From positions 428,380 through 467,715 of the forward strand of contig NW_001865069.1 in the NCBI RefSeq assembly GCF_000002865.3: a stretch of 39,336 bases of DNA. The letters run 5' to 3'. Origin of the DNA: Monosiga brevicollis MX1. Its lineage: Eukaryota; Opisthokonta; Choanoflagellata; Craspedida; Salpingoecidae. The notes under the pieces are model-generated. The model was not told the DNA's origin. It ran no database searches and saw only the letters and a program-made list of their open reading frames with translations. A program made the position numbers and the translations under genes. Positions 10,366 to 22,919 of the stretch are shown here, in pieces. Each line of letters begins with the position of its first letter. The stretch's first letter is position 1.

Positions 10366-11656
10366 GGCGCTCGATTTCAAGCACCAGCGACCGTGGTGGC
10401 CAAGAAGGGCAATGGAGAAAGGGAGCCTGCAGCTCGTCAGTCAGCCAGGGACGGCGGCTGTTTCAGGTTTGGGCAAAGTATTCTTGTCAGGAACGACAGG
10501 GAGATGGTCACCCGCTTGACATGGTCCTCCCGGCGCGACCGGCAGCAGCATGCAAAGGACTGCGCGTGGTGAAGGTCGAGCAGCCAGGCGCATGCGCGAG
10601 TGGCTGCGTTTTGACACAAGCTAGAGGACAAGGGTGCCGCGTGGCCCTTGCGCTGCACCGCAGCCTGAGAAATCTTGGCCTGCACAGCCGCACAAGCGCC
10701 AGCCGCAAACCCGACCCCGTTCTTCGTCGCTGCTTCTCTCTCTGCCTGGAACGTTTCCGCCGGCTGTTGTTGGTGTTGCGCGTGCAAAAAGCACAGAGAG
10801 AGAGAGAGAGGGAGATTTAGAGAGAGATTTCGAGAGAGAGAGAGATTTAGAGAGAGAGAGAGAGAGAGATTTAGAGAGAGAGAGAGAGAGAGAGTTTGAG
10901 AGAGAGAGTTTTGAGAGAGAAAGAACCAACAGAGAAAAAACGATCGGAAAGGAGACGTAAACAAACAAAAGAGGTTCGGTGGAGTGAGTGAGAACGGCTT
11001 CTGCTGGTGATGGGGTTCATTTTCTTCCTGGTTGGGGCGGTTCTTCGTAGTCGGGCGGCGGGGAAGCGATTTTGTGGGAAAGGATCAATAAAAGGACGTA
11101 ACAAGCAAGGGCACAGCACCAACTTGGACAACCATCGACAACGACAACACTCGCTGAGACTTCTGCCATCTATGCATTCAATCAGGATACATCAATTTCA
11201 ATTGGCCGAGCGACCATCAAGTGGGGTGCGTGGAACACGTGTTCGCGTCGAGAAAGCCGCATAGTATTCGTCCACGTTTGCATCTACAAAGTGCAAATGG
11301 GGCTTGAGCACGAGGGCAGATCACTTCAACAATAGAATAACAATATCATCTTCTTGTCATGAGCGCTACATACCGCCCTCCGTGCCCATGGCTGCCATGA
11401 CCTTGTCTGAAGGCGGGGCTGGTCGTTGCTGTGCAGCTGTCAATTTCTGAAGTTGACCACAAATCCACAACCCAGCAAAAAGCAAACGCCACAGCCAGGT
11501 GAGCCAAAGCCGGAAGTTGCATGCTGCACAGCCGGGCTTCTCTCCCAGACAAGAGACCCACCACACCACCAAGTTTTGATTGCAAAAGTGCCGAAGCCTC
11601 ATCATCCATTGGCAACGGCCTATGAAAAGCACGAGGACAAAGCCAATCACCATCAG
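10366..11656. other. Intergenic between TMEM184 and ARMC9
   Basis: No confident gene in about 1.3 kb. It should hold the TMEM184 5' UTR and promoter and the ARMC9 3' UTR. A GA repeat interrupted by ttta/ttt lies at about 10793-10925. A hydrophobic 95-codon minus-strand frame (11366-11653, ATG start, tryptophan-rich) begins just after the ARMC9 stop. It has no recognisable family and may be chance, or part of an alternative ARMC9 3' exon. Confidence 0.5.
10793..10925. repeat. Interrupted GA microsatellite
   Basis: Repeated (GA)n blocks separated by gattta or gttt every 14-26 bases, upstream of TMEM184. ORFs across it on both strands (SLSL..., RERE...) are artefacts of the repeat. Confidence 0.9.
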
Positions 11657-14600
11657 TCAACCTTGAGCAAGGTGGTAAAGACACAGACCAGACTTTGGCA
11701 GCCAACGCATGCGACAGGCACAAACATACGCTGGTGTGGGGGTGGCACCCTCTTCCTCCTCCTCCCTCTCGTCTCCATCACTTCGCCGAGTAGCTGTACC
11801 AGCTCGTGAGACTGAGCGCGATCCATGCCGCGAATTGTCACCCACAGGGCCGTGACGTGAAGTCGATGTTCGTGGCCGTGACGCGGCTGCAGAAGCCGCA
11901 GCTGCAGATCGGTGGCTGGACGGCCGCGATCGTCGTTGCTCACCCGCCGAGGCCTGCCGACTGGCCGTCTTGACCCGTTGCAGGGCCTGCGATAGCCGCA
12001 AAGCCTGCTCTTCAATGGACGTAGCGGTAACCTTGTTGCGTTGTGACGATGGTCGTGACGAGGTTGTGCGGGGCCGGCCAGACGATGATCTTGGAGGTGG
12101 TGCCGAGTCACCCCCCGCCCCTTCAGCATTTCGGCTGCTCGAGGATGGTCGGGGGTTGGGCTGAAGCAGCTCGTCCAGTAATGCCTCACCGCTAAGTGCA
12201 AATTCACTTTGGGGCAAGGCCTCACCCTAGTCAGTGGCAAGTCACAGAGAAAACCAACACATGAGCACATGAGGACCACCAAAGTACTTTGAGTCAGCAC
12301 TAAAGCTGCAACAACAATAGGGCCAGGCTAGCACCTCTTCAAGATCCTGGATGAACGGATCCATGTCATTGGCCACGGGCAATGCGTGGTCAGGACCATC
12401 ATCCTCAACAACAGCATCGTCATCAGTTTCATAGCCATCGGCCTCGGTGGGATCTGGTCAACGGAAGCGTGGCGTGAGGTATGAGGAACAACCGCAACGT
12501 TGTTCACTGATCGATGCCTCTTTATTCGCTCGAACATTCCTTCCTGCCCGGGTCGGGCACGCCTCCTCTCAGGCGGCCAGGGTCGCGGGAGTTTGAATGA
12601 ATGGGTGACTGACCACTGGCATCTCCCCGCAGCTGTTCCAAAACATAGCCAAGCTGCACGGCCATGCTCTCAGAACAGGCGCGTTGCTGAGCCTCCAGGG
12701 CTTCGTCCAGACCCTGTTCCCGAGCAACGCTACGTGCACGAGGTCGTGCAAAGAGTGCGTATAGACACCCGTTGATGCAGGTGCGCACTTGCTCTACCTC
12801 GTGCTCGACCAAATTGGTCAGCACCTCTATAACATGAGGGAGACCAAGGTTGCTGTCATGCCAGGACCCTTCCGCAGATTCAAAACACAACAGAACGCCA
12901 AGTGCAGCGTGCGAATCAGACAACACAACGTACGGAGGACACGCTCCAGCTGGTCCATGAGCTCGTTTTTACCACGCGTTCGAAGGCACAGATTCAGAAA
13001 GGAAGCAGCAGCATGTTCCAGCGTAATATCACTCAGCTCAGATGGGTTCTCCAAGGCCTCAAGCAACCAGTCCAAAAAACCTATGTCCGCACATCGGCAC
13101 AATAAGCACACCTTGCAGCCCCACCATGATGCCTCTGGTGCATGGATCAGGGGACACACCGAGCTTCATGAGCCGCGTCTGACAGTGGCGGCGCATGCTA
13201 AGCTTTTGAAGAGCACCGAGGACGCCCTGGCGTGCCGATGAATCCTCCGTCGTCACCTCGAGATGATCAATCAAGACGGGCATCACTTGGACATTCTATG
13301 AACCGGCACAAAAAAAGTCAGGAGGTGGCCATCAATGATTTGGGGCTGGCATGCTTGCCCAAGCACCAACCTGTGCCAGATAATCGCGTCCAGCTGCGGT
13401 AAATGCTAGTAAATTGATCAACCTGGTTGGGTCAAGTTGCATGCAACTTGAGAACGACGATTGATAGGGGTCGCCGACGGCCCCCGACGCCGTGCACAAC
13501 GTACCGTGCTGCGTTGTCACGGACAAAAACATCGTCGCTTCGTAGCATCAGTTCCAGCTGTCGCAACGTGTCTCAGGTTGAGAAGGCAAACGCGGGAAAA
13601 AGTATGCAGCACAGCACTGTCAACATTCAATTTGCAACTCACCAAGGACTGGTCCTGGCTTGAAATACCGAGGAGATCATTGGAGCAGACGAGGTTGACG
13701 AGGCGAGCTCGCGCTCGGCCCGGAGCGGAATGGGCCAAACGCCAGCGGATGGCCTGTAATAGCAAGGCGCTATGCCTAAACATGAATGATGGGAATCCGT
13801 GAGAGCTAGACCCCTGCAAGAGACGCCAGGGTAAGCGCTCTGCACCAACCGCAAGTCTTGGGCTGATAAGGCTTGCTTTACGTGCAAGAGCAAGCGTTGG
13901 AGATTGGCATCTTCCGTGGTGGTGTCGGTAGGAGCTTCAACATGCGGCCCATCTTCACCAGCCTGCAGGGTGGCCGAACAAGAACCGTGCGGCATAAATT
14001 GACCAGGCCAACCAGTGGTACAAGAGCACATATGGCATACCTCAAGGGAGGCGGCGACTTGAGCTTTGGCAACGCGCTCCATGAGTTTGAGGAGATGCTC
14101 TTGATGCAGCGGTTCACCCCGCAGCGTCAGCTCCAGTAAGCTCAGAAGATCTAAATTGGCATCGGGATTGTACATGCGCACACGCGTAGGTACGAGCATG
14201 TCGATGAGCTTCTGTGGATAAATGTGTAGTACGCCAGCCGTCGTGGCATGCAGCTTCCGCACGGGCGTGCTCCTGGTGAGGATAGCGCATCTGCACGTAC
14301 CCCCAGTGACCGCCAACAGCGACTGATATTCGACCTGTAGACGATTATACCTATGGTTCCCATGATTTCCGCAGAAATGCCATCAAAGTCGGTGCACAAA
14401 GCCTTGGCAAGAAAGTCACGGACACGGACACGGACACGGACACGGATACGGACACGGACACGGACACGGACACGGACACGGACACGGACACGGACACAGA
14501 CACAGACATGGACACGGACACGGACACAGACACAGACACAGACACAGGCATTTACTTGCAAGTCAAAATTTTGATGGAACAAGAAGTCAAACCCAATTCA

Positions 14601-16063
14601 ACAGTAGCCACGAGGGACCAAAAAAGGCTTCCACACAACACGGCCAAACTGCGACAATAGAGTGGATCATACTGAAGAATGTGGCGCATTTCACGGTCTT
14701 CCTTCTCTGACAAGGCCTCTTGCAGCGTCTGGGCGACATTGGGGTTGCACAAGGGTGAACCAGCCCTTATTAGCACTTGGAAGATCGCCAGGGGGCCAGC
14801 AACAAACCTCAATGTACTCGCGTTGGGGGCCCTGCTGCTGCGAGGCTTGCGATGCCTAAAACACAAACATTTGAAGAGACCAGCAAGCACAGCAACCGTG
14901 AGCTGAGGCGCTTGATGTCCTCGTGGCTGGATAACAGAGCACAGGAATACCTGGTAAACGAGCTTGAGACGCGGGGTACGGCTGGCAGCAAGATTGTTGG
15001 CAAGAAAGGTCTCTACCCGATAGCGTAGCTCACTGGGCCAGTTGGGTGAGAACACGGCTTGGAAGGAAGGGTGATCTTGAGGCTCTGGTACGTAATGCAG
15101 CCCATAATAGGGCAGAAACTCGGGAGACTTGCTGTGCATGATCCAGTCACGGCGAAGAACATGGCATGGTGAGCATGCTTCAAAGATCGAATTTCACCAC
15201 ACCAAAAGCAGAGGGGCGATATGAGACACAATCATGATGCTACCTGAGCATGGGCCCTCGATTGTCAATAAATTGCTTGAAGCGCTGCATGCTGAGCTGA
15301 GGGTCTTGATTCTAGCAGGACCACGGTGGTTCGATGAGAAGACGATCAGACAGCCATGTCAGCATGTTCCTGGAGCCGGTACAGACTTGAGGTGGAGCAA
15401 GTGGGTTGGTGTGAAAGGGCAAGATGGCATGGTACACTTGCACATAAAACTCGAGTTTTAGGCAAGTTTGATCGTGATCGCGCACCGCCTAAACACCACG
15501 GCAGAAGACCAAGGGCCTGTCATGCGACCCTGGGTTGGAGCAGAACCGGGTCATTCAAGCTGCTAGGTCACTGCCACACACCTCTGGTAGATGGCTATGC
15601 CACAAGCGAAAGAACTCGGCATGTTGGCCGTGATCAAAAGCAGCGAGAAACTCCTGACACCAACAACCCACGTTGTCATGGGCATATGAACCATGAGCGC
15701 ATTGAAGGTAGCCGATAGATTGGACAGCTGTTGGGGTCGCCAGAGAACCAACAGGATATGCAAGGTACATCAAGAGTCATCAAGAGTAATAGTACACTAC
15801 CTTGGACAGGTTCGCTTGGTGAAGGGCCGAGACAGAGTCGGTATGTGAGCCTGCATTTGCCTCGATGCCGCGGCGCTGCAACTCCAGCTCAAACTCGTGT
15901 GCAGCCCCGTTGTAGCCCTCCACTTGCAGAAACTGTTGGGTTTTGAAAACACGTATAAGACTGAGGAGGGGCGCTTGTTGGGCGAACAAAGCCTCTCACG
16001 TACGTCAAGCACGATGCCCGTGAGCTGTGCATCCTGTGCCTGCTTTTGCCGTGGCTGTGCCAT
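11657..16063 (-). CDS. ARMC9: ARMC9, LisH and armadillo-repeat ciliary protein
   Basis: Homologue of the Joubert-syndrome protein ARMC9, which in animals and ciliates localises to the basal body/ciliary base. Eighteen minus-strand exons: 16004-16063, 15801-15932, 15582-15653, 15387-15449, 15244-15284, 14951-15131, 14808-14855, 14673-14728, 14041-14350, 13850-13962, 13643-13775, 13505-13557, 13371-13422, 13160-13295, 12934-13080, 12614-12826, 12335-12453, 11657-12226. All phases close: 832 residues (human about 818). N-terminal LisH: LTGIVLDFLQVEGYNGAAHEF. Then AFDHGQHAEFFRLW, EFLPYYGLHYVPEP, a coiled coil (TLQEALSEKEDRE, YNRLQVEYQSLLAVTG), armadillo repeats (LLLQAIRWRLAHSAPG, VLGALQKLSMRR, ASFLNLCLRTRGKNEL, VRTCINGCLYALFA), an acidic stretch, SGEALLDELLQ, and a Ser/Arg-rich tail. 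A GT donor at 11713 could move the 3' end. A (CGGACA)n repeat fills one intron. Confidence 0.95.
14417..14549. repeat. Hexanucleotide (ACGGAC)n repeat in an ARMC9 intron
   Basis: About 22 copies of cggaca, a few degenerate to cagaca or cggata. Lies wholly inside the ARMC9 intron 14351-14672. It creates Val/Ser and Arg/Thr repeat frames on the two strands that are not genes. Confidence 0.95.
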
Positions 16064-16955
16064 GGTCACCAGCGACACCTATAAGCTTGCCCTTGCCACC
16101 TTCCCCGCTGTGTCCCAGAGCAGCAGCCCACCGTCAGGGCAATCCACCAAGCCAGTCACCCATCCAGACACATGCTCATACGCGAATCGGCAGACACAAA
16201 GGGCATGTGCAGTGAGGCGGCAGCCAACCGATACCCAGGCAACCCTGACACCAGCGTAGTCCTGCTGCTGCTGCTACTGTTGCTGTTGTTGTTGTTGTTG
16301 TGAGAAAACACAGAAATTTCAAATTTTGAAAACTTTTTTTTTTTTTTTTTCCTTGTTTCATGTTGTTATCAATCATCATGAGACACTTGGCGTTGGTGCG
16401 TCAAGTGGTCTCTGAATGGGTGCGTCAAGTGGTTCTACGAAAGGTTCTGAATGGGTGCGTCAAGTGGTTCTACGAAAGGTTCTGAATGGGGATAAATTGA
16501 CAGAATGGCAAGAGGCCAAAAAACAAAACAGAAACAAAAAGGCAAGGGTTGCAGTCAAACACAAAGGTGAAAAACACTGACTGGAACGACACAAGTAAGG
16601 CAGGCGGCATTGCACGATGCAAAACGTAAAAAGCAAAAAACAAACAAAACAAAACATGCCACACATTCATCCACAAACACGCTGGAACTGGAAACTTTGG
16701 AGGCGAGGTAGGGAGGGGGTAAAAAAGTAGCAGAAACAGCAACAGAAAGAAGCAAGTAAAAGACTCTAAGGCAGGTTTAAATCCAGAACTGATGATCATG
16801 AACAAACAATCCCGGGTATCAAGCAGGGATCACAACAGACAAGACCCTCATTTTGAAAGACCAACACAGAAAGAAAGAGGGATAGTGGATGCGCAAAAGG
16901 TCAAAGGGCAACGGAGAGCAGGGAACGCGCAGGTGACTAGCAAAGGGGGCCGGGT
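16064..16955. other. Intergenic between STAT stop and ARMC9 start
   Basis: No gene seen in about 890 bp. Contains CTG/TTG triplets (about 16261-16300), a run of 18 T (about 16334-16351), and short tandem copies at about 16394-16490: two copies of a ~35-bp unit, tgcgtcaagtggttctacga plus aaggttctgaatggg, preceded by a partial copy. Expected to hold the STAT 3' UTR and ARMC9 promoter. Confidence 0.7.
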
Positions 16956-19900
16956 TCATACGGCCGTCGAACCGCCACCAGGCGCCGGCGCAGAAGAGGT
17001 GGGTTGACCTTGATTCATGCCACCCCGTCCAATCAAACTGGACGTAAAGGCTTCAAAGGAAGAGGTGGTGGGCGGCGCACCTGCAGGGACGTTTTGTTGC
17101 AAACCCATGAAAAAATCGTCCATGTTGGCCCAGTCAAAGTTGCCAGATGCCAACGCGGGATTGAGTGAAGCAATGTTGCCCAGGTTGCTTGGCAGCGTCA
17201 CATATGTCGACTGTGCTTGCATACCAGCCGACTGGGGGTGTGAATGCATGGCAGCACCTGCATAGCCACCATAGCCCATGTTTGGCTGCTGTGAAAGCGA
17301 TTGTTGTTGGTGTTGATGTTGCCCTTGTTGAGGCATGAACAGTTGCTGCTCCTGATGGCGCGGCTGAGACAAATGCGAGGTCGCACCCATGCCGCTGGCT
17401 GACAATCCGACTGGCACGGACGATGCGGCACCACCCACAGCACTCATGGGTGTAGCGGGGCTCATAGCGCTGCTCATACGGCTGTCCATGCCGTCACGGC
17501 CCGACGTGTGCGAGGCTCGCGAGGTGTCACGGCGTACGCTACGCTTGGCCGGACCGCCTCCGTCCATGTTATCCAGACTGGATTGGGGGCGTGATTCGAA
17601 GCGCAGACCTGTGTTCATCTGTCGGATGACGGCGGCGATATCCGCCATCACATATCCTGACGCCTTTTTCTTTTCAACCTGTCACAGCAAAGCAATCGGC
17701 ACGTTGAGCAAGGTGGCAGAGGCTTCTCGACACCATGGCGTTGGCGTGATAATGGTTGCATGATTTGAATGTACCTTGGTGACGGGCGTGATGAGGGGCC
17801 CAAAGGAATCTTCTTTTGGACGACCCGGGTAAAGGTGGGTGAGGTCATCCAAATCTACGGCGCCAATGACAGATGAGGCAATCGAGAAGCGGTAGTGCCT
17901 GGCATGAGCTGAAGCGATGCATCGGCGGCAGTTGCTGTCAAAGCTTTTATCCCAAATGCAAGACAACGCACCAAGAATGCGCTCGGGCAAGTTACGGATG
18001 GCAAAGTCCTTAAGTTGCCATGGCTGCAGATGAAGAATCTAAGCAGTTGCCACCACGCATGATGCCAAAGCGTGATCAGAGATGATATAAAGAACCCGTA
18101 AAGCAAATCACAAGATAACGGACAGGCTTGAGGAGGTTGTTAAAAAAAAAAAAAGAAAAAAAAAAGAAGAAAAAAGAAAAGGGCGCATGTTGTGACCGTA
18201 CCTGTCGGTCCCCATCTTCATCGACGGTGATCCACGTTACGCTAAGGCCACCCAGCATCGAGGCACTAAATCGGAGCACAAAAGTGCCAGGGCTAGCGTC
18301 CTGTGGGACAGACGACCGAGGTCCGATAAGCTGAAGGAACGAGCATCGTTTAAGAGGAAAACGAGAAAAAAACGGACAAAACACCGACCATCATCAACTC
18401 CTCGCTGCGATCTTTGCTGATGAAGCCATGAATAAGACCAGCCTCCCACACGGGCTTGAGAAACTGCGTCCATGCGAAGGGTGACGTTCATGGAGCGAGG
18501 TGAGATTGGATGAGGCGAGGCGAGGTGGCACAATGCATGTGGGAGTTGCAATAAAGGTTCAAAGAAGCGGTACAAGTAAGGGGCAGAGACTGACTTTGCG
18601 GCTCAGCTCGCAAATGTTGTAGAACCACTCCCAAAGCGAGAAGGTGCGACCCGCCAGCGGTTCCTTGGCCAAAAGAGGCCAGGGATAAACCATGTTATCC
18701 GCTACATCAGCCCAAGCCAGAGGCAACCAGCATTAGTCGAAGCATCACTTGGAACATTAAGAAGGAAATCCATCGATGGTACATACGGGATTGGCCTGCG
18801 AGTTGGGATAGAAAAACAAAGTGATCCGAGTTGAGGCTGACGCCGACTTGGTGTTTATGGTAGGCCGACAGCGCGTGGCACACCCTGTTCCAGGGCACCA
18901 CCGCGTCGACTTGGAATCCCGTCTATCCACACGAACAGCAATTGGTGCGATAAGAACTCGATATTCACATTGTGCAGCGGGAGGCGACAAAAGCTAGCCA
19001 ACCAAGAACATACGCGAGCGGGCAGGGCAAAGGCCCGATCCCACATGATGGTAGCCTCGGCGCTCGGAAGCTGGTTGCCATGTACCACGACGACGATAGG
19101 GGCCGATAGCTTGTGCAAATTCAAGACCTTTATGCGGAGGGAGGGCGTCACGGGGTGTGTGAGAAAGAACACGAAACGCAGGTCACGGTGCAGTCGAGAC
19201 CAGCCAAAGCCCACATACCACATCGCCTTGACTCAAAGTGAGCGTTAGGGAATAACACAGGCTAAACTTTTCGTCCGTCACGCTCTGTTTTAAAAAAAAA
19301 AAAAAAAAATAAGACGGTTGATGAGTGCAAGATGAAGAACGACAAGAAAACTTTGTCCCGGCAAAAAGAGGATGAGAGGGGGGACGATATTTTGAGCCAT
19401 GACGCACCACATCAGACTCGCCCTTGTCAGAGCGACGAATCTTTTTGAGAGACAATGTTTTAAAGGCAGCTTGAAGGACGCCGTCAGCCGACGCACTGCC
19501 CAGCACCTTTTGGTTGTTCTGCAAGCCTCCACTCTCGCCTACTGCGTCCTGGCGTTGCAAACCAGAAAGGCCGGCTTGGTTGCGCTCATTAACGTCAATG
19601 GCCTGACTCTCGTTGATGACGCTGACCGTGACCTGGGCGGTGGTAGTGAACCACATTTGTGAAGCATCATATGAGAGAGCGCGATAATGGCCGGGCTGCG
19701 AATGGCCGCAAAACATGCGGTACGTTGAATATTAGGAACGATGACTCACCGTGGGGGGATCCAGGAAGAGTGCCAGCGCATCGCTAATCAAAAACGCGCA
19801 CGTGGTTGTAAACTTGGTCTGCGTCTTGAGTACACTGGGTGGCTGAGAGATGACCACCAAGGCCCTGGACATATGATGCATTAAAGTCAGAACAATGATC

Positions 19901-20866
19901 AATAATGATCAACAAGCAGAGGAACGCAAGCGACAAGCAAGCGAATCGGCCAATCGATGAAACGAACGAGCTCAGCAGGCGACCGAGAACGTCCATATAG
20001 GCCAGCATGGTGTTGACCAGCTCCGTTTCTGCGCCAAAAGTCGCACATCTCGGTGAGGTGGGCCATTGAGGCGGACACGAGACAAGACGCGATACGAAAG
20101 TACATACCAGCGGCCTGATTCAGAGGCAGTTGCGTTTGAAGCAATACGTGCTGGCGCACTTGTTGGTAAACGTGGACAATACCCGAAGCGAGAGTTTCTA
20201 AAAGAGGCCGTGCCAAACATGGTTTGCAGAAAAAACAAATTGTCCGGATGAGAGCAACTAACCAAAATAACGATTTGGGTTCCCAAGATTGAGCGCCAAA
20301 GCATGATCCAAGCTTCATTTGCTCTCTTTTTGCAGGATCGTGCCAGCGCAAGGACATACCGCATCGCTTGCGGGCAGCAGTAAATTCCGGGGTCGTCATG
20401 CTGGCACTGGAATCCTGCTTGGCATTGTGGGTTTGCTCCCAAAGCTGTGCCAAGGGGTCGGGGTTAAGATTAGCGCACCGCCGGGCTGAGAGGCGATGGA
20501 TCATGTGGCGAGCAACAGCTGTACCTGTAGGGTTTGAGCAACGTCTCGGACGTTGTCGCTCACATGGGGCAAGCACTGAGCCAAGCGATCCTTGAGTTCT
20601 TGGCGACTGCGCAGCAATTCTTGGGCATCCACGACGAGCTCTTGCTCAGTCACTTGTTTCAAGCGCGTCATTTCCTGAACCTAATGACGGCGACCGAGCA
20701 AGTGAGCATACACATGCCCGCACATTGGCGCATCCGATGTCAAAGTGTATGTGCGTGCAAGGGCTCGACGCGAAAAGAGCCCACTGACCTCTGACGGCAG
20801 CTGGCCAACCCCGCCTTGATTCTGATGCGGCGGGAGAGTCAAGTGATTGGGAAATATGAGATGAAT
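16956..20866 (-). CDS. STAT: STAT-family transcription factor (5' end missing at assembly gap)
   Basis: Signal transducer and activator of transcription, most like animal STAT5/6. Minus-strand exons: (20789-20866, tentative), 20525-20680, 20360-20444, 20108-20197, 19968-20028, 19750-19864, 19411-19695, 19219-19284, 19014-19127, 18787-18922, 18595-18701, 18389-18463, 18202-18330, 17972-18038, 17775-17854, 16956-17678. Phases close; over 760 residues visible. Coiled-coil part: ELVVDAQELLRSRQELKDRL. DNA-binding domain: QPPSVLKTQTKFTTT, QVTVSVINESQA, LSLKKIRRSDK, SVTDEKFSLCYS, LSAPIVVVVHGNQ. Linker: VVPWNRVCHALSAYHK, FSLWEWFYNICEL, GLIHGFISKDRSEELM. SH2: GTFVLRFSASMLGGLSV (phosphotyrosine-binding Arg), LTHLYPGRPKEDSFG. 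The activating tyrosine is conserved in KKKASGYVMADI, so dimerisation by pTyr-SH2 exchange is expected. A Gln/Met/Pro-rich tail of about 220 residues resembles a transactivation domain. The N-domain would lie in or beyond the N gap. Confidence 0.95.
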
Positions 20867-20901
20867 CTTGAGGCCGTGGACCGGCAATGAAAGCGGGGTG
20901 G

Positions 20902-21836
20902 NNNNNNNNNNNNNNNNNNNNNNNNNNNNNNNNNNNNNNNNNNNNNNNNNNNNNNNNNNNNNNNNNNNNNNNNNNNNNNNNNNNNNNNNNNNNNNNNNNN
21001 NNNNNNNNNNNNNNNNNNNNNNNNNNNNNNNNNNNNNNNNNNNNNNNNNNNNNNNNNNNNNNNNNNNNNNNNNNNNNNNNNNNNNNNNNNNNNNNNNNNN
21101 NNNNNNNNNNNNNNNNNNNNNNNNNNNNNNNNNNNNNNNNNNNNNNNNNNNNNNNNNNNNNNNNNNNNNNNNNNNNNNNNNNNNNNNNNNNNNNNNNNNN
21201 NNNNNNNNNNNNNNNNNNNNNNNNNNNNNNNNNNNNNNNNNNNNNNNNNNNNNNNNNNNNNNNNNNNNNNNNNNNNNNNNNNNNNNNNNNNNNNNNNNNN
21301 NNNNNNNNNNNNNNNNNNNNNNNNNNNNNNNNNNNNNNNNNNNNNNNNNNNNNNNNNNNNNNNNNNNNNNNNNNNNNNNNNNNNNNNNNNNNNNNNNNNN
21401 NNNNNNNNNNNNNNNNNNNNNNNNNNNNNNNNNNNNNNNNNNNNNNNNNNNNNNNNNNNNNNNNNNNNNNNNNNNNNNNNNNNNNNNNNNNNNNNNNNNN
21501 NNNNNNNNNNNNNNNNNNNNNNNNNNNNNNNNNNNNNNNNNNNNNNNNNNNNNNNNNNNNNNNNNNNNNNNNNNNNNNNNNNNNNNNNNNNNNNNNNNNN
21601 NNNNNNNNNNNNNNNNNNNNNNNNNNNNNNNNNNNNNNNNNNNNNNNNNNNNNNNNNNNNNNNNNNNNNNNNNNNNNNNNNNNNNNNNNNNNNNNNNNNN
21701 NNNNNNNNNNNNNNNNNNNNNNNNNNNNNNNNNNNNNNNNNNNNNNNNNNNNNNNNNNNNNNNNNNNNNNNNNNNNNNNNNNNNNNNNNNNNNNNNNNNN
21801 NNNNNNNNNNNNNNNNNNNNNNNNNNNNNNNNNNNN
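20902..21836. other. Assembly gap (935 Ns)
   Basis: Run of N, flanked on the right by a pure (GA)n tract. The gap was probably caused by the microsatellite. It hides sequence just upstream of the first visible STAT exons. Confidence 1.
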
Positions 21837-21975
<139 letters not shown>

Positions 21976-22919
21976 TTGGACATCACCGCGCGGTTGGGAC
22001 CGTGCGACCGACCTCTTGACGTGTAGGTGGCCGTCTTCTGGTTGCAAGATGATGGGGTACTGGCCGTACAGCACTGTTCTGCCAACTCGTTTCTTGTAGA
22101 TCAGAGAGACGCACAAACCAGGCGACGGCAAATGCCCCAATCAAACCCGGCTGCCCTTTCAAAGTCAAGTCCAAGCTGCGTGGGCCGAGGGCGATGAAGG
22201 GTTGATCTGCTTGGCGACCACTACACAAAAGACAATCTTGACACAGAGAGAGCAATGGAGAGAGAGAGAGAGAGAGAGAGCGTTTGAGGGAGAGAGAGAG
22301 CAAGGCTATTGGGGAATTGAGGATTTGGCTGACGTTGCAAGAGGGCAAGGGGAATAGGGTTCTTTCCTCATCCATCAGCTTACGCTTGGTAGCGTACGTG
22401 TGAAGAGAGCCACTTTCTCTCTCGTCAACGGCCAAAAAAAAAGGCGGCAAACTTTGTCAGATGAAAAATCGCTCAGAGACAAATTGCTTATGAGCGAAAC
22501 ACAACACACGAGGATTGAACCCCTTGTCACCGGCTAAAGCTTTTCGGTACTTTTCCTCTCTCTTCTCCGACAGGTCGGTCTTGTGAAAAAGGTTTTGAGC
22601 GTCAGGGGGGAGGCTGAGCTCGGCGGCTGGCGGCAGCGCTGGTGCTGGTGGTTATGCTTGGATTCAACATCAAGCACCTCCCAGCTTTGCTGAAATGCTT
22701 CATGTGCTCGGCTTGCCTTTCTTGTGACCGCCGCCTCTGGTGCTTCCCCTGGACAATCTTTGTGCAACACCCCTCGTCCTTGGCTCACGTTCGCGCCTGT
22801 GGCCTGTGCTGGTTCGCTCGCGGCCTGATGCTACCTACGCTCCCTTCGGTTCTGTGACTTGGCTTTTTTATTTTCCTTCGCCGCCTCTCTGGTGTGGCAT
22901 CTCCCTTGCAGACAGCATC
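21976..22919. other. Unassigned stretch between the gap and eL33
   Basis: No gene I can name. On the minus strand an open stretch at about 22030-22220 looks exon-like, bounded upstream by a gtgtag acceptor near 22220. One frame gives PFIALGPRSLDLTLKGQPG, another RVGRTVLYGQYPIILQPEDG; I cannot choose between them or match a family. It could be a 5' exon of STAT or of a small gene lost in the gap. The right part (22550-22919) is probably the eL33 promoter and 5' UTR: it is pyrimidine-rich just before the start codon, and a tctcccttgcag at about 22902-22911 could be a 5' UTR intron acceptor. Confidence 0.4.

Noticed and set aside
11366-11653. 95-codon tryptophan-rich hydrophobic ORF
   Set aside because: It has an ATG, but no family, no clear splice partners and an odd composition. 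It lies in the expected ARMC9 3' UTR, so I did not call it a gene.
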